A DNA stretch of 64,000 nt from Synergistota bacterium (GCA_023450745.1 JAEXGR010000080.1:3424-67423), one strand, 5' to 3'. Shown: positions 51,880 to 61,582, numbered from the stretch's first letter. The notes: generated from the letters alone by a model not told the origin. Numbers and translations are program-made.

Positions 51880-52611
51880 ATGAAAAACATAAAGATCTAT
51901 CACGCCGCCGCCGGCGGAGAAAACTTCGGCATCATGGAAAGCGCCCCCGTAGAGGCCGACCTTGCGGCGCTGGAAGATTTTTACGCCGCCATGGGAGAAA
52001 AACACCGGCGCTCCTTCCTAAAATTCAACGACTACTGGAAAAGCGAGGGCTGCGAAAAATTCTTCAACCCGCGGGCGGTCGTCAAAACGCTGCCGCTTGA
52101 CGTCGCGGCCGAAAACTTCGGCGCCAAGACGCTGCTGCTGAACGAGTCCGTAGACCAGGCGGTCATGGCGGTATGGACCATCGGCGCGGAGCTTGAAAAA
52201 GAGGCGAGCGAAATGATGTCCCAGCTGGGAAACCTGATGACCGGCTTCCTGCTCGACGTCGCCGGCTCGATCGCGCTTTACAACATGCACGCGGAGCTCA
52301 TTCTCTGGATCAGGCAAAATATCGCCGTACCGAATAATAAATTCATCAACGGCGAATTCTACCCCGGTATGGGGAGCATGAGGCAGGACCTCATGGAAAA
52401 GGTCGTCACGCTCGGAGAGACCGAGCGCCTGATCGGCGTCAGCGCAAGCGGAAACTCTCTGCTGCGTCCGCGAAAGTCACAGTGCTCCTTCCTCGCGCTG
52501 GGCGCGTCGGAGCATGAGACAGAGGTGAAAATGGAGCCCTGCAAACCCTGCAATGGCAAAAAATGCCTCTACTACCAGCTCGGCGGCTGCCACATGATGA
52601 TGGGAAAGTAA
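51880..52611 (+). CDS. MetH activation-domain-like protein 2 with C-terminal cysteine cluster
   Basis: 243 aa. The central part has the MetH-activation pattern (VWTIGAELEKEASEMMSQL, GFLLDVAGSIALYNM, EFYPGMGSMRQDLMEKV, ASGNSLLRPRKSQC). The C-terminus has CKPCNGKKCLYYQLGGC, a likely Fe-S site. It is 22 bp behind RACE 2. The same gene pairing appears at 46169/47796, which supports a joint role in corrinoid reactivation. Confidence 0.75.
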   Translation: MKNIKIYHAAAGGENFGIMESAPVEADLAALEDFYAAMGEKHRRSFLKFNDYWKSEGCEKFFNPRAVVKTLPLDVAAENFGAKTLLLNESVDQAVMAVWTIGAELEKEASEMMSQLGNLMTGFLLDVAGSIALYNMHAELILWIRQNIAVPNNKFINGEFYPGMGSMRQDLMEKVVTLGETERLIGVSASGNSLLRPRKSQCSFLALGASEHETEVKMEPCKPCNGKKCLYYQLGGCHMMMGK

Positions 52612-52647
52612 GGCGGCGAATACGGGGCGGCCCCGCGCGGACAAAAA

Positions 52648-53535
52648 CTATTTCATCTTCTGCGAAATATAGACGCCCGCCAGGATCAGCAGACCGCCGG
52701 AAACCGCGAAGAGGGTGATCCTCTCGTTCAAGATCAGCGCCGAAAAGAGCATCGTAATCGGCGGGGTGAGGTAGATCAGATTGTTCGCCTTCACCGCGCC
52801 GAGGTTCCAGATGACGATATTCCAGCCCCAGGTACAAAAGGCGGAGGCGAAGACCCCGAGAAAGAGAATATTGCCGGCGACGGCCGGACGCAGCAGCTGC
52901 GCCGGATGAAGCGTTACCACCGGCGTAAGCGTCAGCAGCAAAAGCGAGAGCAGCGTATAAAAAAGCATCTTGCGGGCGATCTGCGCGGGGGTATAGTCAG
53001 ACTTCACATCCCGGATGACGACGGAAAAGGCGGCGAAGGATAAGGCGGCGCAGAGCGCGATCAAATCTCCCAGCGGGTTCAGCTTGAGAATGAAATGGCC
53101 GTTGCAGACGATAAAAAATATCCCGACCAGACAGAAGACGCTGCCGATGATAAAACGGCGGGATATCTTCTCGCTCGCCGTGAAGATATGGGAAAGGACC
53201 CCCGTCAGCAGCGGCGCGGTCGAACAAAGAAGCGCGACGTTCGAGGCGGTGCTGAAAGAGAGCGCCGTATTCTCACAAAGGAAATAAAGCGTGATTCCCA
53301 AAAAGCCCGCCGCCGCAATCCGGGCCTCCGCCTTCAGGCTCATCATCGGCAGAGGGCGCGGGCTGACCGCCACAAAGATCGTGTAGGCGACGGCAACGCG
53401 ATAGAGCAGAATCTCTCCCGGCGAAAGATAACCAAGCAGATACTTAGTAGCAACAAAGGTAACGCTCCAGATAAACGTCACCGCGGCGGCAAGCCCGTAA
53501 CTGGGTAATTTTCCGCGGATCTTAAACATCTCCAT
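52648..53535 (-). CDS. EamA/DMT-superfamily transporter 2
   Basis: 295 aa, ten membrane segments in two EamA repeats (VTFIWSVTFVATKYLLGYLSP; PPITMLFSALILNERITLF). It is an exporter of unknown substrate. The start at 53535 has AGGAG seven bases upstream; ATG 53550 is possible. It is convergent with the activation gene and divergent from the ABC ATPase. Confidence 0.88.
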   Translation of the reverse strand: MEMFKIRGKLPSYGLAAAVTFIWSVTFVATKYLLGYLSPGEILLYRVAVAYTIFVAVSPRPLPMMSLKAEARIAAAGFLGITLYFLCENTALSFSTASNVALLCSTAPLLTGVLSHIFTASEKISRRFIIGSVFCLVGIFFIVCNGHFILKLNPLGDLIALCAALSFAAFSVVIRDVKSDYTPAQIARKMLFYTLLSLLLLTLTPVVTLHPAQLLRPAVAGNILFLGVFASAFCTWGWNIVIWNLGAVKANNLIYLTPPITMLFSALILNERITLFAVSGGLLILAGVYISQKMK

Positions 53536-53644
53536 CAGAACTCTCCTCATTTACTCCAAACTGCAGCAATTATATACGCTTGCCCACTTATTGTCTTGAA
53601 AGATATTTGCTGTTACTATTTACATGCGAACGGGGGGCGTTGTA

Positions 53645-55168
53645 ATGGCCGAAACTACCAAAACACTTGTATCGATGCGAGGAATAGACAAGATCTTTTA
53701 CGGGCAATACGCGAACAGGGGCGTGGATTTTGAGCTGCTCGCCGGAGAGGTGCACAGCATCCTCGGTGAAAACGGCGCGGGCAAGACGACGCTGATGAAC
53801 TGCCTCGCGGGGATATACATTCCGGACGGCGGCTCGATATACATCGAGGGAGAACCCGTCTTCCTGCCCAACCCCAAGGCGGCGATCGCGAGCGGCATCG
53901 GCATGGTGCATCAGCACTTTATGCTCGTCCCCGTCTTCACCGTCTGGGAAAATATCATCCTCGGACTCGGCGGCGTTCCCCTCGTCATCAACAAAGAAGA
54001 GATCATCGCGCGCATCCGCGAGATATCCGACCGCTACGGCCTCGCCGTCGACCCCGAGGCCAAAGTCTGGCAGCTCTCGATCGGCGAGCAGCAGCGCGTT
54101 GAGATACTCAAGATGCTCTACCGCGGCACGAAGGTGCTGATCCTCGACGAACCGACCTCCGTCCTTACGCCGCAGGAGACGCGCGAATTCTTCAAAACCC
54201 TGAAAAACATGGTGGCGGCGGGACACGGCATCGTCCTCATCTCACACAAAATAGAAGAGATCATGGAAATCTCCGACCGCCTCACGGTGCTCCGCAAGGG
54301 CGTGCGCGTGGCGACCAAGCGGGCCGCCGGCATCTCGAAAGAGGAAATCGCGGAGATGATGGTCGGGCACAGCCTCGAGGGCGCCTCGCTCGCCGCGGAC
54401 CGCCGGCTGCCGGGCGGCGTCGTATTTGAGTGCTCGCGCCTCTTTCTGAAAGACGACCGCGGCGCGGAGGCGCTGAAAGAGGTCTCGCTTACGATACGCG
54501 GCGGCGAGATCTTAGGCGTCGCCGGCGTAGACGGCAACGGCCAGGACGAGCTTTGCGAAGTCCTCGCGGGGCTGCGTTCCCCCGACTCCGGCTCGGTCTC
54601 CATCGCGGGACGCGACATCACCGGAGAATGCGCGCGCTCCTATATAGAAGAAGGCATCAGCTACATTCCCGCCGACCGTAAGGGCGTTGGGCTCGTCGCC
54701 AACATGAGCGTCATTGAAAACATGGCCCTGAAGGGCTACTGCCGCCCGCCGATGGAGAAGGGACGATTCTTCATGGACTGGGCCTATATCACCGATTTCG
54801 CCGCGGGGCGGGTGAAAGATTACGACGTCCAGATACCGAACCTCTTCGCGCCGGTGCGCGTGCTCTCCGGCGGAAACCTCCAGAAGCTGATGCTCTCGCG
54901 CGAGATATCCGACGAGACCAAGGTCATCATCGCGATGCAGCCCACCTGGGGGCTTGACGTCGGAGCGGCGGAGTTCGTCCACAAACGGCTCCTCGAGGCG
55001 CGCGAGGCGGGGGCCGCCGTGCTCCTCATCTCCAAAGACCTGCAGGAGCTCACCTCGCTCTCCGACCGCATCGCCGTCATGTACAGCGGCGGAATCAGCG
55101 GCATCGTCGAAGAGCCGCGCAGCGCCGACATCGAAAAGATCGGCCTGCTGATGGCGGGAGTAAGGTAA
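53645..55168 (+). CDS. BMP-type (nucleoside/sugar) ABC transporter, duplicated ATP-binding protein
   Basis: 507 aa with two ABC domains. Domain 1: Walker A GENGAGKTT, signature LSIGEQQRVE, Walker B VLILDEPTS. Domain 2: degenerate Walker A GVDGNGQDE, signature LSGGNLQKLM, and AMQPTWGLDVGA, the usual state in YufO/NupB-like proteins. Its two permeases should follow but a CRISPR array does instead. The start at 53645 follows GGGGGG; ATG 53624 is in frame. It may serve the binding protein at 24298 with permeases elsewhere, or be a leftover. Confidence 0.9.
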   Translation: MAETTKTLVSMRGIDKIFYGQYANRGVDFELLAGEVHSILGENGAGKTTLMNCLAGIYIPDGGSIYIEGEPVFLPNPKAAIASGIGMVHQHFMLVPVFTVWENIILGLGGVPLVINKEEIIARIREISDRYGLAVDPEAKVWQLSIGEQQRVEILKMLYRGTKVLILDEPTSVLTPQETREFFKTLKNMVAAGHGIVLISHKIEEIMEISDRLTVLRKGVRVATKRAAGISKEEIAEMMVGHSLEGASLAADRRLPGGVVFECSRLFLKDDRGAEALKEVSLTIRGGEILGVAGVDGNGQDELCEVLAGLRSPDSGSVSIAGRDITGECARSYIEEGISYIPADRKGVGLVANMSVIENMALKGYCRPPMEKGRFFMDWAYITDFAAGRVKDYDVQIPNLFAPVRVLSGGNLQKLMLSREISDETKVIIAMQPTWGLDVGAAEFVHKRLLEAREAGAAVLLISKDLQELTSLSDRIAVMYSGGISGIVEEPRSADIEKIGLLMAGVR

Positions 55169-55376
55169 TTTAGGGTATATAATAACTGCAATGGATGCCC
55201 GGCGATAAAAACCATGAAAAGATAACAGCGGCGACAATCAGAGGTTCGCGTTTGTGTCGTGCACTGCGTTTTAAACGTCCTGCGGAAATTCTCTGACGGG
55301 AAAATATGGCAGAAAAAACAGGTTCGCGAAAAGCGTCATGTTTGTCCGCATGGCGGCTATTATATTAAGGCAGTGT

Positions 55377-55600
55377 ATCTCAACTCACCCCCACGCGGGG
55401 ACGGAAACGTGGTGCTATGTGTTCGTGTAGATTGCTTGTTGAATCTCAACTCACCCCCACGCGGGGACGGAAACCTTATCTCATATTTCTTAAAATAATA
55501 ATCACTCATCTCAACTCACCCCCACGCGGGGACGGAAACGGTCGACGTCCCGACCTTCATGATATTTACAGCATCTCAACTCACCCCCGCGCGGGGACAT
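55377..55600 (+). CRISPR. CRISPR array 1 (4 repeats, 3 spacers)
   Basis: Repeats of 32 nt at 55377-55408, 55443-55474 and 55508-55539 are identical (start ATCTCAACTCACCCC, end GGGGACGGAAAC); a truncated fourth at 55573-55598 has an A to G change and loses the last six bases. Spacers are 34, 33 and 33 nt. The CCCC/GGGG stem and the GAAAC 3' end fit transcription toward csm6 and Cas6 cutting that leaves an ACGGAAAC tag. The last repeat ends about 90 bp before csm6. The 55169-55376 stretch is its probable leader. Confidence 0.95.
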
Positions 55601-55690
55601 CTTTTATTTTTTCATTTGCCACTCCCGCTTTTCTATTGTAAAATTATGATGTTTTTTATTTACAAACAAAACACAATAGGAGGGGACGGC

Positions 55691-57025
55691 ATGGAAAAGT
55701 ACATACTTTTTTCACCTGTCGGCATGACCGACCCGATAGCGAATTACCATGACGGCGCGATGCTGCATATTGCCCGCCGCTTTCATCCGTCAAAGATTTA
55801 CATCTATATTTCGCAGGAGGCGGCCGCCTTCCAGGAAAGGGACGACAGATATCGCCGGGCGATAAAGCTGCTCGGCGATTCCTTAAACGTCGATTTCAAG
55901 GTGGAAGAGATCACGCGCCCGAAATTGGTGGACGTTCACCTCTTCGACGAGTTTTACGATGAATTTGAAGATATCATCAAAAAGATAACGGCGGAGAACC
56001 CCGGGCACACCATCCTGCTCAACGTATCCTCCGGCACGCCGGCGATGAAAAGCGCGCTGCATACCATCGCCGCGATGACCGACGACGCCGACTGCGTGCC
56101 GATACAGGTCTCCACGCCGGAAAAGGGGCACAATCCTCGCAAAGACGACGTCTCTGTCTACGACGTCGAAACCCAGTGGGAATGCAACGCGGACTGCCAG
56201 CCGAACTTTACCGACAGGACCTCCTGCTCAAAGAATTACAACCTCATCGTGAAGATGAAAAAAGAAATCCTGCGCAAGCACATCGACGCCTATGACTACC
56301 ACGCCGCGCTCTCCGTCGCGGAGGAAATCTCCCGCTCTTTGCCTCAAGAGAGCCTCGATTATCTCCGGGCCGCCTGCGCCAGAGTACAGCTCGACATGAA
56401 GGGGATGGATTCCCTGATACCCGCGGGCGGGGCGGCAAGCGCGCTCTTTTCCCCCGTACGCGAGGTTGATAAGCGGAGCGTCGCGGAATACTTGCTGTGG
56501 CTGGATCTAAAAATAAAAAAAGAGGAATACTGCGACTTCATCCGCGGCATCTCCCCGCTTTTTTTGGATCTTTTGGAAAAAATCCTCGAAAAGAACGGCA
56601 TCAATATGCAAAGTTACTGCGTTAGTTTTAAAGGAAAGCGCACTTTGCGCCGGGAACGCCTTGACGGCAGTGTTAAAGGACGCGAAATATTGAGCGTTCT
56701 CGACCCGCTCTTCGGCAGAGACGGCTTTCGCGACAGCAGTTTAGGCTCCGCCCAGCTCTCGCCGCTCGCCGTGCATTATCTAAACGACGCCAGACTGGCG
56801 TCGAGGATAAAAGCGCTGCGTGAAAGCGAGGATAAATGCCGCAATATCGCCGCCCACGAGATAGTGGGGGTCACGGAGAAATGGATACGGGACAACTGCG
56901 GCCTGTCTCCTAAGGAAATTATGGATATCCTCACAGACCTCGCCGATTACAGCGGCATATCGCGGAAGAGAATCAAAGATTCATACAGTGCGATGAACGA
57001 ATTCATCAAAAAATCAATGATCTAG
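55691..57025 (+). CDS. csm6: CARF-HEPN ribonuclease Csm6
   Basis: 444 aa. The N-terminal CARF domain has the Csm6-type ligand motif NVSSGTPAMK (residues 111-120). The C-terminal HEPN domain has the R-x4-H catalytic motif RNIAAH (Arg384-His389). In type III systems cyclic oligoadenylate made by Cas10 activates this RNase. The ATG at 55691 follows AGGAGGGG. It heads the cas operon and lies 11 bp before csm1. Confidence 0.93.
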   Translation: MEKYILFSPVGMTDPIANYHDGAMLHIARRFHPSKIYIYISQEAAAFQERDDRYRRAIKLLGDSLNVDFKVEEITRPKLVDVHLFDEFYDEFEDIIKKITAENPGHTILLNVSSGTPAMKSALHTIAAMTDDADCVPIQVSTPEKGHNPRKDDVSVYDVETQWECNADCQPNFTDRTSCSKNYNLIVKMKKEILRKHIDAYDYHAALSVAEEISRSLPQESLDYLRAACARVQLDMKGMDSLIPAGGAASALFSPVREVDKRSVAEYLLWLDLKIKKEEYCDFIRGISPLFLDLLEKILEKNGINMQSYCVSFKGKRTLRRERLDGSVKGREILSVLDPLFGRDGFRDSSLGSAQLSPLAVHYLNDARLASRIKALRESEDKCRNIAAHEIVGVTEKWIRDNCGLSPKEIMDILTDLADYSGISRKRIKDSYSAMNEFIKKSMI

Positions 57026-57036
57026 GAGGCGATAAA

Positions 57037-59424
57037 TTGCGAAAAAATACCGCAGAGTGTACGATGGGAGGATTGCTGCACGACGTTGGGAAGGTAATTT
57101 ACAGAGCCGGCTTGGACGCGGGAAATCACAGCGAGTCAGGCGCCAGGTGGCTTGAAAATACCCTCTCCCAGCGCTCTGAGTTCCGCCCGCTCTTTGAGTG
57201 CGCGCGCTACCATCACGCAAGATATCTGAGAGACGCGCGCGTTGACCGCGCCTCTCCGGCGTGGATAGTCTATATCGCCGATAATATCGCGGCCGGCGCC
57301 GACAGGCGGGAACGCGGCGACGAAGGAACGGGGGGCGCGCTCTTCGAAAGAGAGATACCGCTGTCATCTGTCTTCAACATCCTGAACGGCGGCAGCGGCA
57401 GGGGACGGCACGCGCCCGCCAACCTCTCTCCGCTGGCAAACTATCCCTCCCCGAATACCCCAGCTATAGGCAGCGATGAGTATCGGAAGAAGGCCGCCGA
57501 ACTGGAGGGAGAATTAAAAAAATTTCTCACTTCGGATGGGAAATATATCAATTCGCTGCTCGGGCTGCTTGAAACGCTCTTCTCTTTCATACCGTCGAGC
57601 ACCGCGACCAATGAGCTCTGCGACATATCCCTCTATGACCACTGCAAGGTGACGGCGGCGGTCGCGGCGGCGATATCCGAATATCTGGCCGCGCGCGGCG
57701 TCGATGATTTTAAAGAGGCGCTCTTCACCAAGGAGAAGAGCTTCATGGATGAGAAAGCCTTTCTCCTCTTTTCCTGCGACTTTTCCGGCATCCAGAAATT
57801 TATCTATATGGTCGAACCGGGAAAGGCGCTCAAATCGCTGCGCAGCCGTTCATTTACCCTCGAACTTTTCATGGAACATGTCATTGATGAAATCATCGAA
57901 GGCTGCGGCCTCTCGCGCGCCAACCTTATCTATTCCGGCGGCGGACACGCCTACATGCTGCTGCCCAATACGGAAGAAACCAAGAGCTTTCTGCGCGCCG
58001 CGAAGGCGGCTACGAACCGGTGGCTCTCGAAAAACTTTGGCACGGCGCTCTTTCTCGCCTCTGCCTGGCGCGAGTGCTCGCCCAACGATCTGCGAAACGT
58101 CCCCGCCGCCTCCGCCCCCTATCCGCGCCTATTTCGCGAGCTGAGCTCCATGCTCTCCGCCGCCAAGAACGCGCGTTACAGCGCGGAGGAGCTGCGCGCG
58201 CTCAATTCCGCGAAGCGGGACGACGGCAGAGAGTGCCGCATCTGCGGCACGGAAGAGGATGTAAACGGCGACGGCCTCTGCCTCTGGTGTTCCTCCTTCG
58301 CTGAAATTTCAAACGAAATACTCAAAGAGGATATCTTCATCTCCGTCACCAAAGAAAGAGAAGCGGGACTTCACTCCATCGAACTGCCCGAGGTGACAGC
58401 AGGAGAACGGAGGTTCGCCGCCATAGCCAATTTGGACAAAGCGCGGCGGCTCGTCGATAGCGGCGCGAGTCTGAGGACATACAGCAAGAACAGGCCGCAC
58501 TCCGGACTCAACTACAGCACCAACCTCTATATGGGCGATTATGTCAGCGAAAAAGAGATGTCCAGCCTGGCGGCGGAAGCGGAAGGCATCGAGCGCATCG
58601 CCATCTGCCGCGCCGACGTCGACAACCTCGGGCTCGCCTTCACCGCCGGCTTCCAGCGAGGCGGCGCGAACGCCGAAGAGCGCTTCCGCTATCAGACGCT
58701 CTCTCGCTCCGCGGCTTTCTCCAGAGAGATGTCGCTCTTCTTCAAGTACTATATCAATTCAATCCTGCGTCGGGACGACCGCGGCATCACGCCGCTGAAC
58801 ATATCTTCCGCACCGGCGGAGAAGGGGCGGAAGCTGCTCGTCGTCTATTCCGGCGGGGACGACGTCTTCATCGTCGGCGCGTGGGACGACGTAATCGGCG
58901 CCGCCTGCGACATTCAGAAAGCCTTCGAAAAATATACGCAGGGGACGCTCTCAATCTCCGCCGGAATCGGAGTCTTCAAGCCGAAATATCCGATTTATCA
59001 CGCGGCGGCGCTGACAGAAGAACTTGAAGCGGCCTCAAAGAGCGCCGCCGGCAAAGGCTGCGTGACGCTCTTTGACGCTCACAGACACACCTATAAGTGG
59101 GAGCGCTTCCGCAGCGGAGTCCTGCCCAAGGTGCGTCTGCTGGAAGAGTACTTCGGCCATTCGGCAGAGGGAGAAAGCGCCAAGGGCAAGGCTTTCCTCT
59201 ATAGGCTCCTCGACCTCGCGAGAAACGCCGAAGAGAAGATAAACATCGCCCGAGCCGCTTACCTGCTGGCACGCATGGAACCCTCCTCGGCGGAGAGGAA
59301 AAAGGAATTTGCGCATTTTTCTGCGAATATCTTTTCGTGCTTCCTGAACGAAAATGAACGCCAAGAGCTGATAACCGCGATATATATCTACGTATATATG
59401 GTACGTCAAAGGAGTGAAGAGTGA
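57037..59424 (+). CDS. cas10/csm1: Type III-A Cas10 (Csm1)
   Basis: 795 aa. The HD nuclease motif His15-Asp16 is in GGLLHDVGKVIYRAG, a zinc finger lies at Cys400/403/415/418 (CRIC and CLWC), and the palm cyclase motif GGDD at 606-609 (YSGGDDVFIV). Both DNase and cyclic oligoadenylate synthesis therefore look intact, consistent with Csm6 next door. The start is TTG with AGGAGGCG seven bases upstream. Its stop overlaps csm2 (TGATG). Confidence 0.96.
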   Translation: MRKNTAECTMGGLLHDVGKVIYRAGLDAGNHSESGARWLENTLSQRSEFRPLFECARYHHARYLRDARVDRASPAWIVYIADNIAAGADRRERGDEGTGGALFEREIPLSSVFNILNGGSGRGRHAPANLSPLANYPSPNTPAIGSDEYRKKAAELEGELKKFLTSDGKYINSLLGLLETLFSFIPSSTATNELCDISLYDHCKVTAAVAAAISEYLAARGVDDFKEALFTKEKSFMDEKAFLLFSCDFSGIQKFIYMVEPGKALKSLRSRSFTLELFMEHVIDEIIEGCGLSRANLIYSGGGHAYMLLPNTEETKSFLRAAKAATNRWLSKNFGTALFLASAWRECSPNDLRNVPAASAPYPRLFRELSSMLSAAKNARYSAEELRALNSAKRDDGRECRICGTEEDVNGDGLCLWCSSFAEISNEILKEDIFISVTKEREAGLHSIELPEVTAGERRFAAIANLDKARRLVDSGASLRTYSKNRPHSGLNYSTNLYMGDYVSEKEMSSLAAEAEGIERIAICRADVDNLGLAFTAGFQRGGANAEERFRYQTLSRSAAFSREMSLFFKYYINSILRRDDRGITPLNISSAPAEKGRKLLVVYSGGDDVFIVGAWDDVIGAACDIQKAFEKYTQGTLSISAGIGVFKPKYPIYHAAALTEELEAASKSAAGKGCVTLFDAHRHTYKWERFRSGVLPKVRLLEEYFGHSAEGESAKGKAFLYRLLDLARNAEEKINIARAAYLLARMEPSSAERKKEFAHFSANIFSCFLNENERQELITAIYIYVYMVRQRSEE

Positions 59425-59927
59425 TGGTTGGCCCCGGAAATAACAGAGGCGGAAATAATAATTACAGAGGAAACCCTTACCCGCAGGATCAGAGACAAAG
59501 GCAGGAGCCTGTTTCTCCGCCGCGCCCCGCGCCCGCGGAAAAGCTGCCGGAGGAATATGTCGATAGCGCGGAGCGGGTGATAAAAAAAATCGGCAGGCCG
59601 GACAGATATGATTCAGAAAAATTGTCTTTCAGCCTGACCAATACAAAAATACGCCGCCTGCTTTCGCTGATGGTCGGCATCGTGAACGCCGAACGGCTGA
59701 GGAAGGAGCCCCTTATGTCGCAGGAGAGCGTCGAAGGGCTGATGATGGCGCGCGTCCGCGTCGCCTACGAAGCGGGGCGCGATCCCGAGGTATCCGAATT
59801 TGTCAAAGAGGCGAAATTGATGGAATATATCAAGGGCGTGGGAAAGGACAGAAAAGAATTTATCCGTTTCGCGCGCTACATGGAGGCCCTCGTGGCCTGG
59901 CACCGTTTTTACGGCGGGAAAAACTAG
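59424..59927 (+). CDS. csm2: Csm2 small subunit
   Basis: 167 aa. The first 45 residues are a Gly/Asn/Pro/Gln-rich extension; the rest is the alpha-helical Csm2 core (LTNTKIRRLLSLMVGIVNAE and FVKEAKLMEYIKGVGKDRKE). It lines the inner filament of the Csm complex. Confidence 0.9.
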   Translation: MVGPGNNRGGNNNYRGNPYPQDQRQRQEPVSPPRPAPAEKLPEEYVDSAERVIKKIGRPDRYDSEKLSFSLTNTKIRRLLSLMVGIVNAERLRKEPLMSQESVEGLMMARVRVAYEAGRDPEVSEFVKEAKLMEYIKGVGKDRKEFIRFARYMEALVAWHRFYGGKN

Positions 59928-59940
59928 GGAGGAAACGATC

Positions 59941-60615
59941 ATGGGCGGAAAAATCAAGATAGACACAGAACTGGAAGTCGTCACAGGAATGCATATCGGC
60001 GGTTCGAGCGAGTATTCCCCCATCGGCGCGGTAGACAGCCCCGTAGCCTCCGACCCGCGCACGGGACAGCCGATAGTGCCGGGCAGCTCCTTAAAAGGCA
60101 AGATGCGCGCGCTGCTCTCGGCCAGCCTCGCCGGAGGCGAGAAGAAAACTCCCAACGACGACCCCGAGGAGATATTGCGCCTTTTCGGCGCCAGCGCGCC
60201 GAAAATCATTCGCTCCCGCCTTCAGTTTGCCGACGCCTTCGTCGTCAACGCTAAAGAATTCAGCGAAATCGGCCTCACCGAAGTCAAGTTTGAGAACGCC
60301 ATCAACAGAATCACGCTCGTGGCCAACCCCAGGCAGATAGAGCGCGTCGTGAAGGGCGTCAGATTCGGCGTCGGCATCGTCTACGACGCGCCGGACGACG
60401 AAAAAGAACGCGCGGAAGATATGCGCCTGCTCGCGAAGGCGATGAAGCTCCTGCAAATAGATTATCTCGGGGGTCACGGCACTCGGGGCAGCGGACGAGT
60501 AAGCTTCAAAAATATAAAACTCACCTCTCCCGACGGCTCCATCGCCAAAGAAGGGCTTGACGGCCTCGAAGAGCTATTCAAGGAAGCAGAGGGTTATGAA
60601 CTACTGCCTCTATAA
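59941..60615 (+). CDS. csm3: Csm3 backbone RAMP and target-RNA nuclease
   Basis: 224 aa RAMP. GMHIGGSSEYSPIGAVDSPV carries the family Asp in AVD that cuts target RNA every six bases; the glycine-rich loop is LGGHGTRGSGRV. It forms the crRNA-binding backbone. AGGGAGG precedes the ATG. Confidence 0.95.
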   Translation: MGGKIKIDTELEVVTGMHIGGSSEYSPIGAVDSPVASDPRTGQPIVPGSSLKGKMRALLSASLAGGEKKTPNDDPEEILRLFGASAPKIIRSRLQFADAFVVNAKEFSEIGLTEVKFENAINRITLVANPRQIERVVKGVRFGVGIVYDAPDDEKERAEDMRLLAKAMKLLQIDYLGGHGTRGSGRVSFKNIKLTSPDGSIAKEGLDGLEELFKEAEGYELLPL

Positions 60616-61582
60616 GCTCTCTTTCACCTCGCCCCTGCATGCCGGCACGGGCGAGATGGCGAAGGGTCTTGACACCGCGCGGATGACGCTTTGCGCCGAC
60701 ACGCTATTTTCGGCGCTCTGCCACACGATTCTGAAAAAAGAGGGCGCCTCTTCAATGGCGGAATTCTGCCGCCTCGCCGCCGCGGGGAAGCTGCTCTTCA
60801 GCGACACGATGCCCTTCCGCAAAGAGAGCCTCTACATTCCCAAACCATACATCAGGCCCTCCGTGAAAATAGAGGGCGATTCTTCCGCCGACAACAGAAA
60901 GGCGATGAAGAAAATGGCTCATATCCCCGTCTCTTCGCTGCCCGCTTTCTTCGCCTCGCTGCGCGGCAAAGGGGAATACGACGCGCTCAAAAACAGCGGC
61001 GTATTCGCCTACTCCTCCATATCTGCCAAGAACACCATCGACGCCGCGGAGGGAGCGACGCCCTATTCCGTCGGCCTCTGGCACTTCGCCGGCCATTGCG
61101 GCCTGTATTTCATCCTCGGCTTCGAAGAAGAACGCGATTGCGATTGGCTCTCCAACATCCTGACTGCGCTGGGAAGCGGCGGCGTGGGCGGGAAAGTCAG
61201 CGCCGGATATGGAAAATTCGTTTTAGCGGACGACCCGATTTTTCTTGACTCGCCTTTTGACGACGACACAAACATCCTGAGCAAAATGCTGAGCGACGAG
61301 AAAGCGGATATTCACATCAGCCTCACAACCTCCCTGCCCGCCGACGGCGAGCTGGACGAGGCGCTGGAAGGGGCCTCCTACGGCGTCACGCGGCGCGGCG
61401 GCTTCGTCTATTCCGAAAATTTTTCCGAGCGCCTGGTCAAGAAACAGACGCAATATTTCCTCTCCGCCGGCTCCACCTTCACACGGCGGTACTCCGGAGA
61501 ACTTTTTAACGTCGCCCGGAACGGAAAACACCCCGTCTTCAGATATGGGAAACCGATCTTTTTAGGAGCTGAGCGCCTATGA
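60596..61582 (+). CDS. csm4: Csm4 RAMP subunit
   Basis: 328 aa. RAMP features include the start MNYCLYKLSFTSPLHAG and the glycine loop GSGGVGGKVSAGYGKF. It binds the crRNA 5' tag and Cas10. The ATG at 60596 lies inside the end of csm3 (20-bp overlap) with AGAGGG upstream. Confidence 0.93.
   Translation: MNYCLYKLSFTSPLHAGTGEMAKGLDTARMTLCADTLFSALCHTILKKEGASSMAEFCRLAAAGKLLFSDTMPFRKESLYIPKPYIRPSVKIEGDSSADNRKAMKKMAHIPVSSLPAFFASLRGKGEYDALKNSGVFAYSSISAKNTIDAAEGATPYSVGLWHFAGHCGLYFILGFEEERDCDWLSNILTALGSGGVGGKVSAGYGKFVLADDPIFLDSPFDDDTNILSKMLSDEKADIHISLTTSLPADGELDEALEGASYGVTRRGGFVYSENFSERLVKKQTQYFLSAGSTFTRRYSGELFNVARNGKHPVFRYGKPIFLGAERL

Noticed and set aside
55559..55690. Longer csm6 start inside CRISPR array 1
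   Set aside because: The extra 44 residues translate repeat and spacer DNA; the ATG at 55691 has a strong ribosome site and the family start.
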